64,000 nucleotides of DNA from Thermostichus sp047461615 (GCF_047461615.1 NZ_JANSHI010000011.1:35478-99477), one strand, 5' to 3'; numbered from the stretch's first letter, positions 16,962 to 25,947 are shown. Notes: generated by a model not told the origin, from the letters alone. A program made the numbers and translations.

Positions 16962-17753
16962 ATGAGCATTGTTACTTTGCCTCAACTGTTGGAGGCTGGA
17001 GTTCACTTCGGTCACAAGGCCAGCAGCTGGAACCCCAAGATGCGGCCCTACATTTTTGCTGAGCGCAACGGCATCCACATCATTGACTTGGTGCAGACAG
17101 CCCGCTACCTCAATGAAGCCTATGAATACGTGCGGGAGGGTGCTGAGAAAGGCTGGCGCTTCCTATTTGTCGGCACCAAGCGGCAAGCTGCTGGGATCAT
17201 TGCCCACGAAGCCACCCGCTGTGGCAGCTACTACGTCAATCAGCGCTGGCTGGGGGGCATGCTCACCAACTGGGCCACGATGAGAACCCGTATTGATCGC
17301 CTCAAAGAAATCGAAGAGATGCAAAACAGTGGCCTGCTCGACCGCCTGCCCAAACAAGAAGCAGGCCGCCTAAGGCGTGAGTTGGCCAAGCTGGAGAAGT
17401 ACCTAGGCGGCATCAAAAACATGCGCCGGCTCCCCGACGCTGTGATTATCGTCGATCAGCGGCGCGAAGCCAACGCCGTCCGAGAATGCATCAAGCTCAA
17501 GATTCCCATCATCTCCCTCCTAGATACCAACTGTGACCCTGACCTCAGCGACGTCTTCATCCCCGCTAATGACGATGCCATTCGAGCGATCAAGCTGATT
17601 GTAGGCAAGCTGGCCGATGCCATCTACGAGGGGAGGCATGGGCAGCTCGACACCGTCGAAGAGGAAGAGTACGACTACGAGGGGGCTATGGATCTAGAAG
17701 AGGACATTTTGGAAGATCTGGGAGACGAAGGCGAAGCCGACGAGGGCGAGTAG
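16962..17753 (+). CDS. rpsB: 30S ribosomal protein S2
   Basis: S2 sits on the back of the small ribosomal subunit and recruits S1. The opening TLPQLLEAGVHFGHKASSWNP and the LGGMLTNW segment are canonical. Residues beyond about 228 form a strongly acidic tail (EEEEYDYEGAMDLEED), longer than in E. coli but common in cyanobacteria. An AGGAG site about ten bases upstream supports the ATG at 16962. tsf follows on the same strand after a 309-base gap, the classic rpsB-tsf order. Confidence 0.97.
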   Translation: MSIVTLPQLLEAGVHFGHKASSWNPKMRPYIFAERNGIHIIDLVQTARYLNEAYEYVREGAEKGWRFLFVGTKRQAAGIIAHEATRCGSYYVNQRWLGGMLTNWATMRTRIDRLKEIEEMQNSGLLDRLPKQEAGRLRRELAKLEKYLGGIKNMRRLPDAVIIVDQRREANAVRECIKLKIPIISLLDTNCDPDLSDVFIPANDDAIRAIKLIVGKLADAIYEGRHGQLDTVEEEEYDYEGAMDLEEDILEDLGDEGEADEGE

Positions 17754-18062
17754 CCCCAAAGGGATTCCAGACCCCCTGGCATTCCCTTGCCTCCTTTCTG
17801 CCCCATACCCTTGGGGAGCTAGGTTTAGAATTATTTCCCAGGGGAGCGGCTGCGGAGCTTCCGACGGGGAGAGGGAACCCCTCCCGTGCTAGGCTACAAG
17901 AGTAAATAGCTAGCGGCGCGGCGTACTCTGGGGAGCTGCTTTTGTAACCCAGCTTGGAGATCTGTGGTTGGCTTGCCAACTGTAAGGCTGCTCAAAGCCC
18001 CTAGCTTTAGCCAGGTGCAGCTTACACCGCGCCATATCCTTCACTTTAGCTGAGGAACTCTC
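17754..18062 (+). other. 309-base rpsB-tsf intergenic region
   Basis: No coding frame is visible. A G-rich hairpin (GGGAG-A-GGG against CCCCTCCC, about 17864-17883) could act as an attenuator or mRNA processing site between rpsB and tsf. A GAGGAAC ribosome-binding site lies just before the tsf ATG. No clear T-tract follows the hairpin, so it is not an obvious terminator. Confidence 0.4.
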
Positions 18063-18857
18063 ATGAGCGACACCAAGACCAGTGTCAAAATCGATCCCCA
18101 ACTTGTCAAAAAACTGCGCGAAGAAACAGGCGCAGGCATGATGGATTGCAAAAAAGCCCTGGAAGAAGCTGGCGGCGACAGGGAGAAGGCTATCGTCTTG
18201 CTGCGCCAGAGGGGCTTAGCAGGAGCAGCCAAGAAGGCTGGCCGCATTACCGCTGAGGGAGTTGTTGATAGCTACATCCACTTCGGCAACCGGATCGGCG
18301 TTTTGGTAGAGGTCAACTGCGAGACAGACTTTGTAGCCCGTAACGAAGAGTTTAGAAAGCTGGTTCAGGACATCGCTAAGCAAATTGCCGCCTGCCAAAA
18401 CGTGGAGTACGTCAGCATTGACCAGATCCCTCCTGAAGTGGTGGAGCGGGAGAAGGCCATCGAGATGGGCAAAGAGGATCTGGCTAGCAAGCCCGAGCAT
18501 GTGCGGGAAAAAATTATCCAAGGTCGCCTTGAAAAGCGCCTGAAAGAGCTATCTCTAATGGATCAGCCCTTCATCAAAGATCCCTCGATCACCGTAGAGG
18601 AATTGGTCAAGCGACACATCGCCAAGCTGGGAGAAAACATCCGGGTGCGGCGGTTTGCTCGCTTTGTCTTGGGAGAAGGAATTGAGAAAGAAAAGACGGA
18701 TTTTGCCGCTGAGGTGGCTGCCCAGGCAGGTCTGAACCCGGCCGAGCCCCAGCCGACACCAGCGGAGGCAGCTCCTCCCGAGCCTGCTGCAGGGGTTGCT
18801 GAACCTACAGCCGCGGAGGGTAAGCCTGCCAAGAAGAGCTCTACCAAGAAGAAATAG
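18063..18857 (+). CDS. tsf: translation elongation factor Ts
   Basis: EF-Ts exchanges GDP for GTP on EF-Tu. The UBA-like N-terminus KLREETGAGMMDCKKALEEA and the core ETDFVARNEEF are intact. Length is 264 residues: the typical cyanobacterial short form of about 220 plus a proline/alanine/glutamate-rich low-complexity tail ending in KKSSTKKK. The tail is probably disordered. The ATG follows GAGGAAC. Confidence 0.96.
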   Translation: MSDTKTSVKIDPQLVKKLREETGAGMMDCKKALEEAGGDREKAIVLLRQRGLAGAAKKAGRITAEGVVDSYIHFGNRIGVLVEVNCETDFVARNEEFRKLVQDIAKQIAACQNVEYVSIDQIPPEVVEREKAIEMGKEDLASKPEHVREKIIQGRLEKRLKELSLMDQPFIKDPSITVEELVKRHIAKLGENIRVRRFARFVLGEGIEKEKTDFAAEVAAQAGLNPAEPQPTPAEAAPPEPAAGVAEPTAAEGKPAKKSSTKKK

Positions 18858-18923
18858 CCTCAGCCCAACTTTAGCCGCTAACCTTGGCGCGCTTGGCTCC
18901 GACGGCCTTTTCCTGTTCCCGCC

Positions 18924-20330
18924 ATGAGCTACGTTTTGCGCAATGCGCTGATCCCCACTGCTAGCGGCTACGAGACGACAGATGTCCGCATTGAAGGGGA
19001 GCAAATCGCCGCTATCGGCAAGGGGTTGTTGGCAGGGGCGCCAGGCAGCGTGGAACTGAACGCTGACAACAAGCTCCTGCTGCCGGGCTTTGTTAACGCC
19101 CACACCCATTCTTCCGAGCTGTGGCAGCGAGGGATCATCCCGCCCTACCCGCTAGAACTTTGGCTAGCGCAACTGCACGAGTACGCGCCGCCGGATCCAG
19201 AAAAGATTTATCTCAGCGCCCTGGCGACGGCGGTGGAAACTCTGCTTAGCGGCGGCACGACCGTAGTGGATCACCTGATCCTCATTCCCGGCCAGGAGCT
19301 GGCCACTGTTGAGGCAGCCGTGCGGGCCTATCGGGAGGTCGGGATCCGCGCCTTCATTGGTCCGCTGCTTCAGGATCAGGCTCTCCCCGCTTGCCTGCCG
19401 GGTGGAGAAGGGGGGTCGGCAGCCTATCCCCTCTCTACCGCCGAGGTGTTGGCCATGCTGGAAGAGGCAGTTCAAAAGTATCACCGGCCTGAGGAAGGCA
19501 TCAGCCTAATGGTGGCCCCCACCGGCATCCAACTCTGCTCCGACCAGCTGTTCGAAGGCTGTGCTGAGCTCAGCCAGAAGTACAACCTGCCTCGCCACGC
19601 CCACCTCTTGGAAACCCGCGCCCAGCAACTGCTGGCCCAGGAAAAGTACGGCTGTAGCGCTGTGGAGCATCTGGAGCGCCTGGGCTACCTAGACCGAAAA
19701 ACTTCCCTAGCCCACTGCGTTTGGCTGACTGCAGGCGATATCGAGATCTTGGCCCGTGCAGGCTCGACGGTTGTTCACAACCCCTTAAGCAACCTGCGCC
19801 TGGGCAGCGGCATTGCCCCTATCTTGAAATACCGTCAAGTGGGGGTCAACGTGGCCTTTGGCTGCGACGGGGCGGCCAGTAACGACTCCCAGGATCTCCT
19901 AGAGGCGATCAAAATCGGCACCATCCTGCACAACGTCACCGATCCCGACTACCGGCACTGGATCTCCCCCCGCGAGAGCGTTGAAATGGCCTCCCGTGGT
20001 GGGGCCATCGGCCTGGGTCTGGGGGACAAGCTGGGATCTCTGGAAGTGGGCAAGCAGGCTGACCTGGTGCTCTATGATCTCACCCAACTGTCGCTGCTAC
20101 CTCGCACGGATCCCATTGGGCTACTGGTGCTGGGCCGGCCCACCCAAGCAGTCCACAGCGTCTGGATCAGGGGAAAACAAGTGGTGGCCGATGGCGAAGT
20201 AACGACGGTGGATGTAGCGAAGCTGCGGCAGGAGCTATTTCGACACAGCTCCTGGGATCCCTTCCGCCGCTCTCAGCAGGCAGCCCAGCTGGAGGCCCGC
20301 TACCGTCAGGTGATGGGTTTGCCGGGGTAG
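18924..20330 (+). CDS. amidohydrolase, MTA/SAH deaminase-like
   Basis: This 468-residue metal-dependent hydrolase of the chlorohydrolase/cytosine-deaminase branch has LLLPGFVNAHTHSSE (first metal histidines), HAHLLETRAQ, LAHCVWL, and GCDGAASNDSQDLLEAIKIG with the catalytic aspartate. The HxH-LLET-HCVWL-DG(A)xSN pattern is that of 5-methylthioadenosine/S-adenosylhomocysteine deaminases and related atrazine-chlorohydrolase-like enzymes. Guanine or other amine substrates cannot be excluded. queG follows 2 bases after the stop, so the two are likely co-transcribed. Confidence 0.85.
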   Translation: MSYVLRNALIPTASGYETTDVRIEGEQIAAIGKGLLAGAPGSVELNADNKLLLPGFVNAHTHSSELWQRGIIPPYPLELWLAQLHEYAPPDPEKIYLSALATAVETLLSGGTTVVDHLILIPGQELATVEAAVRAYREVGIRAFIGPLLQDQALPACLPGGEGGSAAYPLSTAEVLAMLEEAVQKYHRPEEGISLMVAPTGIQLCSDQLFEGCAELSQKYNLPRHAHLLETRAQQLLAQEKYGCSAVEHLERLGYLDRKTSLAHCVWLTAGDIEILARAGSTVVHNPLSNLRLGSGIAPILKYRQVGVNVAFGCDGAASNDSQDLLEAIKIGTILHNVTDPDYRHWISPRESVEMASRGGAIGLGLGDKLGSLEVGKQADLVLYDLTQLSLLPRTDPIGLLVLGRPTQAVHSVWIRGKQVVADGEVTTVDVAKLRQELFRHSSWDPFRRSQQAAQLEARYRQVMGLPG

Positions 20331-20332
20331 TC

Positions 20333-21391
20333 ATGGCGGGGATCCCTAGGGAGTCAGAGATTGACTGGGCCAAAGCCACCGAGCAGGTGAAGCAACAGGC
20401 GCGGGCGCTGGGCTTTGACAAAGTCGGCATTGCCAGCGCGGCAAACCCTCCTGATTGGGCAGGTCTACGGGCCTGGCTGGCTGCCGGTATGGCTGCCGAC
20501 ATGGCCTGGATGGCGGATCCGCGGCGCCAGAATCTGGAGCTGGTGCTGCCGGGGGTACAATCCCTAATCTGTGTAGCTCTCAATTACTACACTCCCACCC
20601 CCCACAGCCGGGATCCGGCCAAAGGCAAGATCTCCCGCTACGCCTGGGGGCGAGATTATCACCGCGTGCTGGGACGGCGACTCAAACAGCTCCACCTTTG
20701 GATGCAAGCTCAATTTCCCAATTACCAGGGTCGCTTCTACGTAGACACTGGCCCGGTGGCAGAAAAGCCCTGGGCCATGCAGGCGGGCTTGGGTTGGATT
20801 GGCAAAAACAGCCTCCTGCTCACCCGCGAGTACGGCTCCTGGGTGTTTCTGGGAGTGATCCTGACCACTCTCAAGCTAGTTCCCGACCGTCCCCATACTG
20901 CCCACTGTGGCACCTGCACCCGCTGTCTGGAGGCCTGCCCCACCCAGGCCATCGTCAGTCCAGGGGTAGTGGATTCGCGCCGCTGCATTGCCTACCACAC
21001 CCTGGAAAGCCACGCCGAGCGGATCCCTGCTGAGATTGCCCAGAACCTGCACAACTGGGTGGCCGGCTGCGACATCTGCCAGGAGGTTTGTCCTTGGAAC
21101 CAGCGCTTTGCTCGGCCCAGTCCCCTTCCCGACTTTCAGCCTTACCCTTGGAATGTTGCCCCCGATCTCCAAGAACTGGCCCGGATCGACGATGAGGAGT
21201 TCGACCGCCGGTTTCCCGCCTCTGCCCTGCGCCGGCTCAAGGCCCACCGACTGCGCCGCAACGCCCAAGCTGCCCTCCACGGAGATGCCGATTCGGCAGT
21301 AGGTGAGCCGGGATTAGATCGCCATCGAGTGGAGCCTCTAGAGCAGCCAGCGCAGCTCCCCAGCGCTACACTCTCAGGCCGCTCAGAGTAA
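20333..21391 (+). CDS. queG: epoxyqueuosine reductase
   Basis: QueG reduces epoxyqueuosine to queuosine in the wobble position of certain tRNAs, using cobalamin and two [4Fe-4S] clusters. The cluster motifs CGTCTRCLEACPTQAI and CDICQEVCPWN are complete, and the cobalamin-binding N-terminal domain carries RYAWGRDYH. Length is 352 residues; the last 40 or so (rich in charged residues and ending LSGRSE) are beyond the usual end. Cobalamin dependence agrees with cobQ in this window. Confidence 0.94.
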   Translation: MAGIPRESEIDWAKATEQVKQQARALGFDKVGIASAANPPDWAGLRAWLAAGMAADMAWMADPRRQNLELVLPGVQSLICVALNYYTPTPHSRDPAKGKISRYAWGRDYHRVLGRRLKQLHLWMQAQFPNYQGRFYVDTGPVAEKPWAMQAGLGWIGKNSLLLTREYGSWVFLGVILTTLKLVPDRPHTAHCGTCTRCLEACPTQAIVSPGVVDSRRCIAYHTLESHAERIPAEIAQNLHNWVAGCDICQEVCPWNQRFARPSPLPDFQPYPWNVAPDLQELARIDDEEFDRRFPASALRRLKAHRLRRNAQAALHGDADSAVGEPGLDRHRVEPLEQPAQLPSATLSGRSE

Positions 21392-21501
21392 TGGACGAAG
21401 GTGATGGCTCATGGGCCCCTGAACTATGGACCAAGCCCGCCAGGTGGCCAACCAAGCGCCTCTCAGCCTGCTGAATGGCACTCTTCCAACCGCGAAACGC
21501 C

Positions 21502-22779
21502 CTAGGTTGCCCGCAGTTGTACTGGCATGACCAAATAGCAGAGGCGCATCGCCCCAATTGGCTTCCAAACGGCTGGCTGCGTGGCTCCGTTGAGCTCCAG
21601 GCTCACCTGCTGCGTGTGGAACACCTTGAGAGCCTCCAGCAGGTAGCGGACATTGAAGGCCACCTCGAGATCAGGGCCGGACATCTGTACTGGCAGCAAT
21701 TCCTCGCCACTGCCTACGTCGGGTGCCTCGGTACTAATGCGTAGGGTTTGGGTTGCCGCAGAGAGACTGAGCTTGATGATGTCGTTCCGCTGGGCAGCAA
21801 ACACCCCCACCCGCTCTAGGGACTCCACCAGGGGCCGACGCTCTAAGGTTACGTGTCGCTCAAACTGCTTGGGCAGCAGACGGTTGTAGTCGGGGTACTG
21901 GCCCTCCAAAAGGCGGCTGGTAATCCGCTGCTGGCACTGAGCGCTGCTGGCGCCAGGGGGCAGAACAAATTGCACCTGCGACCGGTCAAACCGCAACTCC
22001 ACCCTGGAGGCAACCGTTTGGGCGCTGAGGATGCGCTCCACCTCCCGCAGAGTTCGAGCAGGAATGGTGAAGTCAGGTCCTCCCCTGGATACCTCGACCG
22101 GGATTCCCTCAACTTCCACTTGGGCTATGGCCAGCCGATGTCCATCGGTAGCTGCAAACTCTAGCTGTGGCGGATCCCCTGGCACGAGCTTGACATGCAC
22201 CCCTGTGAGCACCTGCTTGGTCTCGTCACTAGAGGCAGCAAAGAGGGTCTGGTCAATGCCCTGCAGTAGGCTCTCAATGGGCACCTCTAGAGCCTGCGCC
22301 GCGGGGTGTTCAAGGGACTCGCTCCCGCCGGGGCAAGCGGCAGCCACCTCGCTGGCAGCAGGGATCGCCACCTCCGGCAGGGTGGGGTACTCCTCCGCGG
22401 CAACACTGCGCAGCTGGTACTGGCCAGCGGCTGAGGTGAGGAGGACACGCTCCTGAGCTTGGCTCAGGGTAACTGGGCCTCTAGGCAGACGGCTGACAAT
22501 GTCGCCAAACAGCTTGGCTGGCAAAGCCAGGCGACCGGATGCCTTCACCTCCGCTTCAAACTCGCTGCGAATGCCTAAGCTGAGGTCAAAGCCAGTCAGC
22601 GCCACACGCTGCATTTCTGCACTGGCTTCTACCAGCACGTTGGCCAGAATCGGCAGGGCGGGGCGGCTGGCAACCGCTCGTCCAACTGTTGCCAGGTGCT
22701 GGCTGAGCTCGGCTTGCTCACAGGTAAAGCAAAGGCTGCCGCTAGGACTCCCTCCCGCTTGGGGGAAGGGCTGGCCCAT
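21502..22779 (-). CDS. dnaN: DNA polymerase III beta sliding clamp
   Basis: The clamp tethers polymerase III to DNA and binds other replication factors. RPALPILANVLVEA, DETKQVLTGVHVKL and the C-terminal MRLCYLVMPVQLRAT (MPxRL-like end) are diagnostic. The frame extends to 22884 (460 residues), but the conserved start (LCFTCEQAEL) fits better with the ATG at 22779, giving about 425. Even so it is longer than the usual 370-390 because of an insertion of roughly 30 residues after EEYPTLPEVA. It lies immediately next to the replication origin and is transcribed away from it. Confidence 0.93.
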   Translation of the reverse strand: MGQPFPQAGGSPSGSLCFTCEQAELSQHLATVGRAVASRPALPILANVLVEASAEMQRVALTGFDLSLGIRSEFEAEVKASGRLALPAKLFGDIVSRLPRGPVTLSQAQERVLLTSAAGQYQLRSVAAEEYPTLPEVAIPAASEVAAACPGGSESLEHPAAQALEVPIESLLQGIDQTLFAASSDETKQVLTGVHVKLVPGDPPQLEFAATDGHRLAIAQVEVEGIPVEVSRGGPDFTIPARTLREVERILSAQTVASRVELRFDRSQVQFVLPPGASSAQCQQRITSRLLEGQYPDYNRLLPKQFERHVTLERRPLVESLERVGVFAAQRNDIIKLSLSAATQTLRISTEAPDVGSGEELLPVQMSGPDLEVAFNVRYLLEALKVFHTQQVSLELNGATQPAVWKPIGAMRLCYLVMPVQLRAT

Positions 22780-22993
22780 AGCGTCGTCAACGCCGTGGAG
22801 ATCTCCAGACCTGCCGTCGCGCGGGGCAGACGCGAACATGGCAGCCCTGGATTCTCCCTCCACAGGACGCTGAGCTTGCACCATTGCGGGACTCGCGAGC
22901 TGAGTATGCCAATCCTAGCACCCACTCGCCCCAGGCGATCCCTTAGCTTGCACTCTCGCGCGCGAGGAAGATTACAAACCACGATCCCTACCC

Positions 22994-23224
22994 AATTTAA
23001 ATTTTTAACTAGTAGTAGTAGGGCCTGTGGAAATTGTGGAAATTGATTGCCCGACGATTAGCAAAGCCTTACGCCGCAAGCCTTTGAGCTTATTCCCTGC
23101 CTGTGGAAAATCTGTGGATAACTTGGGGGTCTTTTCCACAGGGTATTTATACCTTGTGGATAACCCGGGGTCTTTTTCCACAGGTTTTCCACAGTTTTCC
23201 AAAGTTTTCCACAAGTTTTCCACA
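22994..23224. other. oriC: chromosomal replication origin oriC with DnaA boxes and DnaA-trios
   Basis: This intergenic region holds a dense set of DnaA boxes. TGTGGATAA occurs at 23113-23121 and 23155-23163. TTTTCCACA occurs at 23132-23140, 23174-23182, 23185-23193, 23205-23213 and 23216-23224, with its reverse form TGTGGAAAA at 23102-23110. Two abutting TGTGGAAAT boxes lie at 23026-23034 and 23035-23043. Next to the abutting pair are four TAG triplets (23010-23021), then an AT-only run (22994-23008). This order (boxes, short GC linker, trios, AT-rich DNA) is the bacterial origin-unwinding core. dnaN lies next to it, as in other cyanobacteria. The stretch 23225-23476 shows nothing else identifiable. 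Confidence 0.93.
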
Positions 23225-23476
23225 GGCTGGCAAGGCGGGAGCTTGAAAAGTTTACAAAACTTAACGCTCTGCTCCTTGAGGATCCTCTAGACTGAGAAGC
23301 CGTAGCCTCAGGAGGGATCCCATCCAGGTTAGGGGCGACCTGGCAGGGATTGGCTAGGGGCTTTTTGGGAAAGCAGAAGATAGATTGGTAGCCTGCTCCC
23401 TTCAAGCAGCTAGGAGAGGTGGCTTGTGGGCAGCTAAGCTACCTCAGCACAGAGTGTCAAGGAAGGGGAAGGGTGG

Positions 23477-24571
23477 CTAAGCCAGAAGAGCCTCCTTGGT
23501 GGCAGCGTGTTCTCTCTCAAGAGCCTCACCCATTTCCTCATCCTCAGGCTCCGGAGCGGCATCTTGGCAATGCTTCATGGCCTGCAGCAGCAGCGCTTCT
23601 CCCTCTTGCAGCGTCTCGATGCGGCAGAGAAGGGCGCGAAAGTGGGAGGCGCCGGCAAAGCCTTTGACATACCAGGTCATGTGCTTGCGGGCCTGCCGGA
23701 TCCCGCGCTCCCCCTTGTATTCCCAAAGCCCTCGCAGATGCTCCAAGGCTACTTGAATTCGCTCTAAGGGAGTAGCAGGCGGTCTCTCTTGCCCGGTCTT
23801 AAGGAAGTGATCGATCTCTCCCACTAGGAAGGGGTAGCCCATCGTGCCGCGAGAACACATCACCCCGTCAGCGCCGGTTTCTTCGAGACACTTCACGGCT
23901 GCAGCGGTGGAGAAGATGTCTCCATTGGCAATGACTGGGATGCGCAGACGTTCCTTAACGCGGCGGATCCACTCCCAGCGGGCTCTGCCGCTGAAGCCCT
24001 GGGCACGTGTCCGAGCGTGTACAGTAATAAGTTGGGCTCCTGCCTCCTGAAGGCGGTAGGCAAAATCCAAAATGTTAATCTCCTCGTCCGACCAGCCCAA
24101 GCGCGTTTTTACGGTAACGGGCACCTCCACTGCCTTGGCCACTGTCTCAACAATTTTTGCAGCGGTGTCTGGATCTCGCAGCAGGGAAGAGCCCCCACCG
24201 TTTCTAGTAATCTTATTTACCGGGCAGCCCATGTTGATATCCACCAGGGTTGCCCCTTCGTCCACAGCCATGCGAGCGGCTTCAGCTAGGAAATGGGGCC
24301 GGCAGTCAAACAACTGAATGCCAATGGGCTGCTCCCCCTCCCCCACCTCCATAACGCGGGGCAACTCGCGGGCATAGTGCAAGCCGATGGCGCTGACCAT
24401 CTCAGTGTAAACCATGCTTTGAGGGGCAAAACGGCGGACTAGCCGCCGGAAGACCATGTCGGTTACCCCTGATAGCGGTGCCTGAAAAACCCGACTGAAG
24501 ATCTTTACCCTCCCAATCTCTAGGGGTTGGGCCATTCGGGCTTGCAACTGCGGTGAAAGCTGCAGGCTCAT
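23477..24571 (-). CDS. dusB: tRNA-dihydrouridine synthase
   Basis: This FMN-dependent enzyme reduces uridines in the D-loop of tRNA. APLSGVTDMVFRRL (FMN site), NMGCPVNKITRNGGGSSLL with the catalytic cysteine, TVKTRLGW, and VHARTRAQGFSG are all present. The frame opens at 24586; I place the start at 24571 (MSLQLSPQL), and MAQPLEIGRV (24535) is another option. The gene begins right after rpsR on the same strand, so it may belong to the rpmG-rpsR transcript. Confidence 0.93.
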   Translation of the reverse strand: MSLQLSPQLQARMAQPLEIGRVKIFSRVFQAPLSGVTDMVFRRLVRRFAPQSMVYTEMVSAIGLHYARELPRVMEVGEGEQPIGIQLFDCRPHFLAEAARMAVDEGATLVDINMGCPVNKITRNGGGSSLLRDPDTAAKIVETVAKAVEVPVTVKTRLGWSDEEINILDFAYRLQEAGAQLITVHARTRAQGFSGRARWEWIRRVKERLRIPVIANGDIFSTAAAVKCLEETGADGVMCSRGTMGYPFLVGEIDHFLKTGQERPPATPLERIQVALEHLRGLWEYKGERGIRQARKHMTWYVKGFAGASHFRALLCRIETLQEGEALLLQAMKHCQDAAPEPEDEEMGEALEREHAATKEALLA

Positions 24572-24586
24572 TAGAAGCCGATGCAA

Positions 24587-24802
24587 CTACCCTTCTTTGT
24601 TGACAAAGTAAAGAAGGCCCAGGATGCGCGCCTGTTTGATGGCTTTGGAGACTTGCCGCTGCTGCTTGGCGGTTAGCCCCGTAATGCGGCGAGGCAGGAT
24701 TTTGCCGCGCTCGGTTACGAACTTCTTGAGCAGCTCAACGTCAGTGTATCTAATGGGTTCTCCCGGCTTGATGGGAGACAAGCGACGGCGAACGTAAACC
24801 AT
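24587..24802 (-). CDS. rpsR: 30S ribosomal protein S18
   Basis: The 71-residue basic protein has DVELLKKFVTERGKILPRRI and GLTAKQQRQVSKAIKQARIL, the canonical S18 core. It follows rpmG by 10 bases, the usual cyanobacterial rpmG-rpsR pair. Confidence 0.97.
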   Translation of the reverse strand: MVYVRRRLSPIKPGEPIRYTDVELLKKFVTERGKILPRRITGLTAKQQRQVSKAIKQARILGLLYFVNKEG

Positions 24803-24812
24803 AGCTCCAGAA

Positions 24813-25007
24813 CTACTTGATCTCCTTGTGAAGAGTATGGCGGTTACACTTGGGACAGTATTTTCTCAGCTCCAAGCGACCGGGTGTGTTGCGGCGGTTT
24901 TTGGTAGTGGTGTAGCGGTTCACACCTGGAGAACGCTTGTTAACGTTGGTGCGGCACTCCGTACACTCCAGCGTAACGATGATACGAGCGCCTTTTCCCT
25001 TGGCCAT
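24813..25007 (-). CDS. rpmG: 50S ribosomal protein L33
   Basis: From the ATG at 25007 the frame gives 64 residues beginning MAKGKGARIIVTLECTEC. Two CxxC pairs (CTEC and CPKC) make this the zinc-binding (C+) form of L33. The longer open frame up to 25187 is upstream read-through with no ribosomal-protein similarity. A GAGAG-rich leader precedes the start. Confidence 0.96.
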   Translation of the reverse strand: MAKGKGARIIVTLECTECRTNVNKRSPGVNRYTTTKNRRNTPGRLELRKYCPKCNRHTLHKEIK

Positions 25008-25092
25008 GGTGGATTCCTCTGCAGAGAGAGTACTAGGCCACCTCTCCAACCTCAACAGCCATGGTTGGAGAAGGGCTTGCGTGTAAGCGCAA

Positions 25093-25947
25093 CTACCAAT
25101 TATCCAACTTTTCTTTGAGGGAAGCAAGCCAGCTTTTAACTTGCTTGCTGGTCTGCTGGCGAAGGCTGCGGGTGTTGCGGCCAACATCCTGACGTAGGCG
25201 CCCTAGCTGGCTGGAGAGACCCCGTACTGCCTCGTTGCGCTGGGCTTTGCGCAGAAGATCCCGTGCAGCCAGTTTAACGTCCTCAGTAGCTTCTCCCTCG
25301 AGAATTTCTTGGAGCAGCCGTAGGACTTTTTCATCCAGGCGGTAGCCCTGCTCGGATTCCACCACTAGGGTGCGCCCGGCGCGGTCGTGGATGCTCTGGC
25401 GCTTTTCCTTGTCGAAGAAGGCAAACAGTCCGTCGGCAGCCAGCGGCACCAGCAGGGCTGCCGTGAGGATAAACAGCGAGAGCACTCCCTCGCGGGCCAA
25501 GGAGCGAACTAGGTGAGGTGAGGCCTCGGTTTCCGGATCCAGGGTTTTGAGGTTCAGCAGCCATTTGCCCAAGCTCTGGCCAGCGGGTCGAGATTGGAAG
25601 TAGCCGCGGTTCACCAGCCAAGCGGCAAAAAAGGCAATGTAGCCGGTCATGTCCACGGCAGCCGCATCGGCTCCTACCAGAGAAGCCAAGCCCTGCGCCA
25701 GGTAGGAAACCCCCAGTCCCAGCCCAAAATCTAGAGCAAAGGCGCCGACCCGTTTGCCCCAGGGAGCCAGTTTGGGCAGGGTTTCCTCATCCTGGGGAAC
25801 CCTAGCTGCCTGGGGAGCCGATTGCTCGGCCTGTACAGGAGGCAGGGAGGTTGCTGGGGGCAAGGCGCTAAAGGTTTGCCACTCGCTGGCGCTTTGATCC
25901 AGTTGTTCGGTTTTGGGCCGTTCGAAATAGGGTCTGGGATCCGTCAT
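25093..25947 (-). CDS. RDD-family membrane protein
   Basis: This 284-residue protein has an RDD-type hydrophobic region at about residues 62-185: WGKRVGAFALDFGLGLGVSY, YIAFFAAWLVNRGYF and GVLSLFILTAALLVPLA. SLGKWLLNLKTLDPE and RQSIHDRAGRTLVV complete the RDD pattern. The N-terminal 55 residues are proline/glutamine-rich, and the C-terminal 80 form a charged helical tail. Function is unknown; some RDD proteins are proposed Na+ antiporters. It lies between rpmG and the RNase Z gene, all on the minus strand. Confidence 0.82.
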   Translation of the reverse strand: MTDPRPYFERPKTEQLDQSASEWQTFSALPPATSLPPVQAEQSAPQAARVPQDEETLPKLAPWGKRVGAFALDFGLGLGVSYLAQGLASLVGADAAAVDMTGYIAFFAAWLVNRGYFQSRPAGQSLGKWLLNLKTLDPETEASPHLVRSLAREGVLSLFILTAALLVPLAADGLFAFFDKEKRQSIHDRAGRTLVVESEQGYRLDEKVLRLLQEILEGEATEDVKLAARDLLRKAQRNEAVRGLSSQLGRLRQDVGRNTRSLRQQTSKQVKSWLASLKEKLDNW

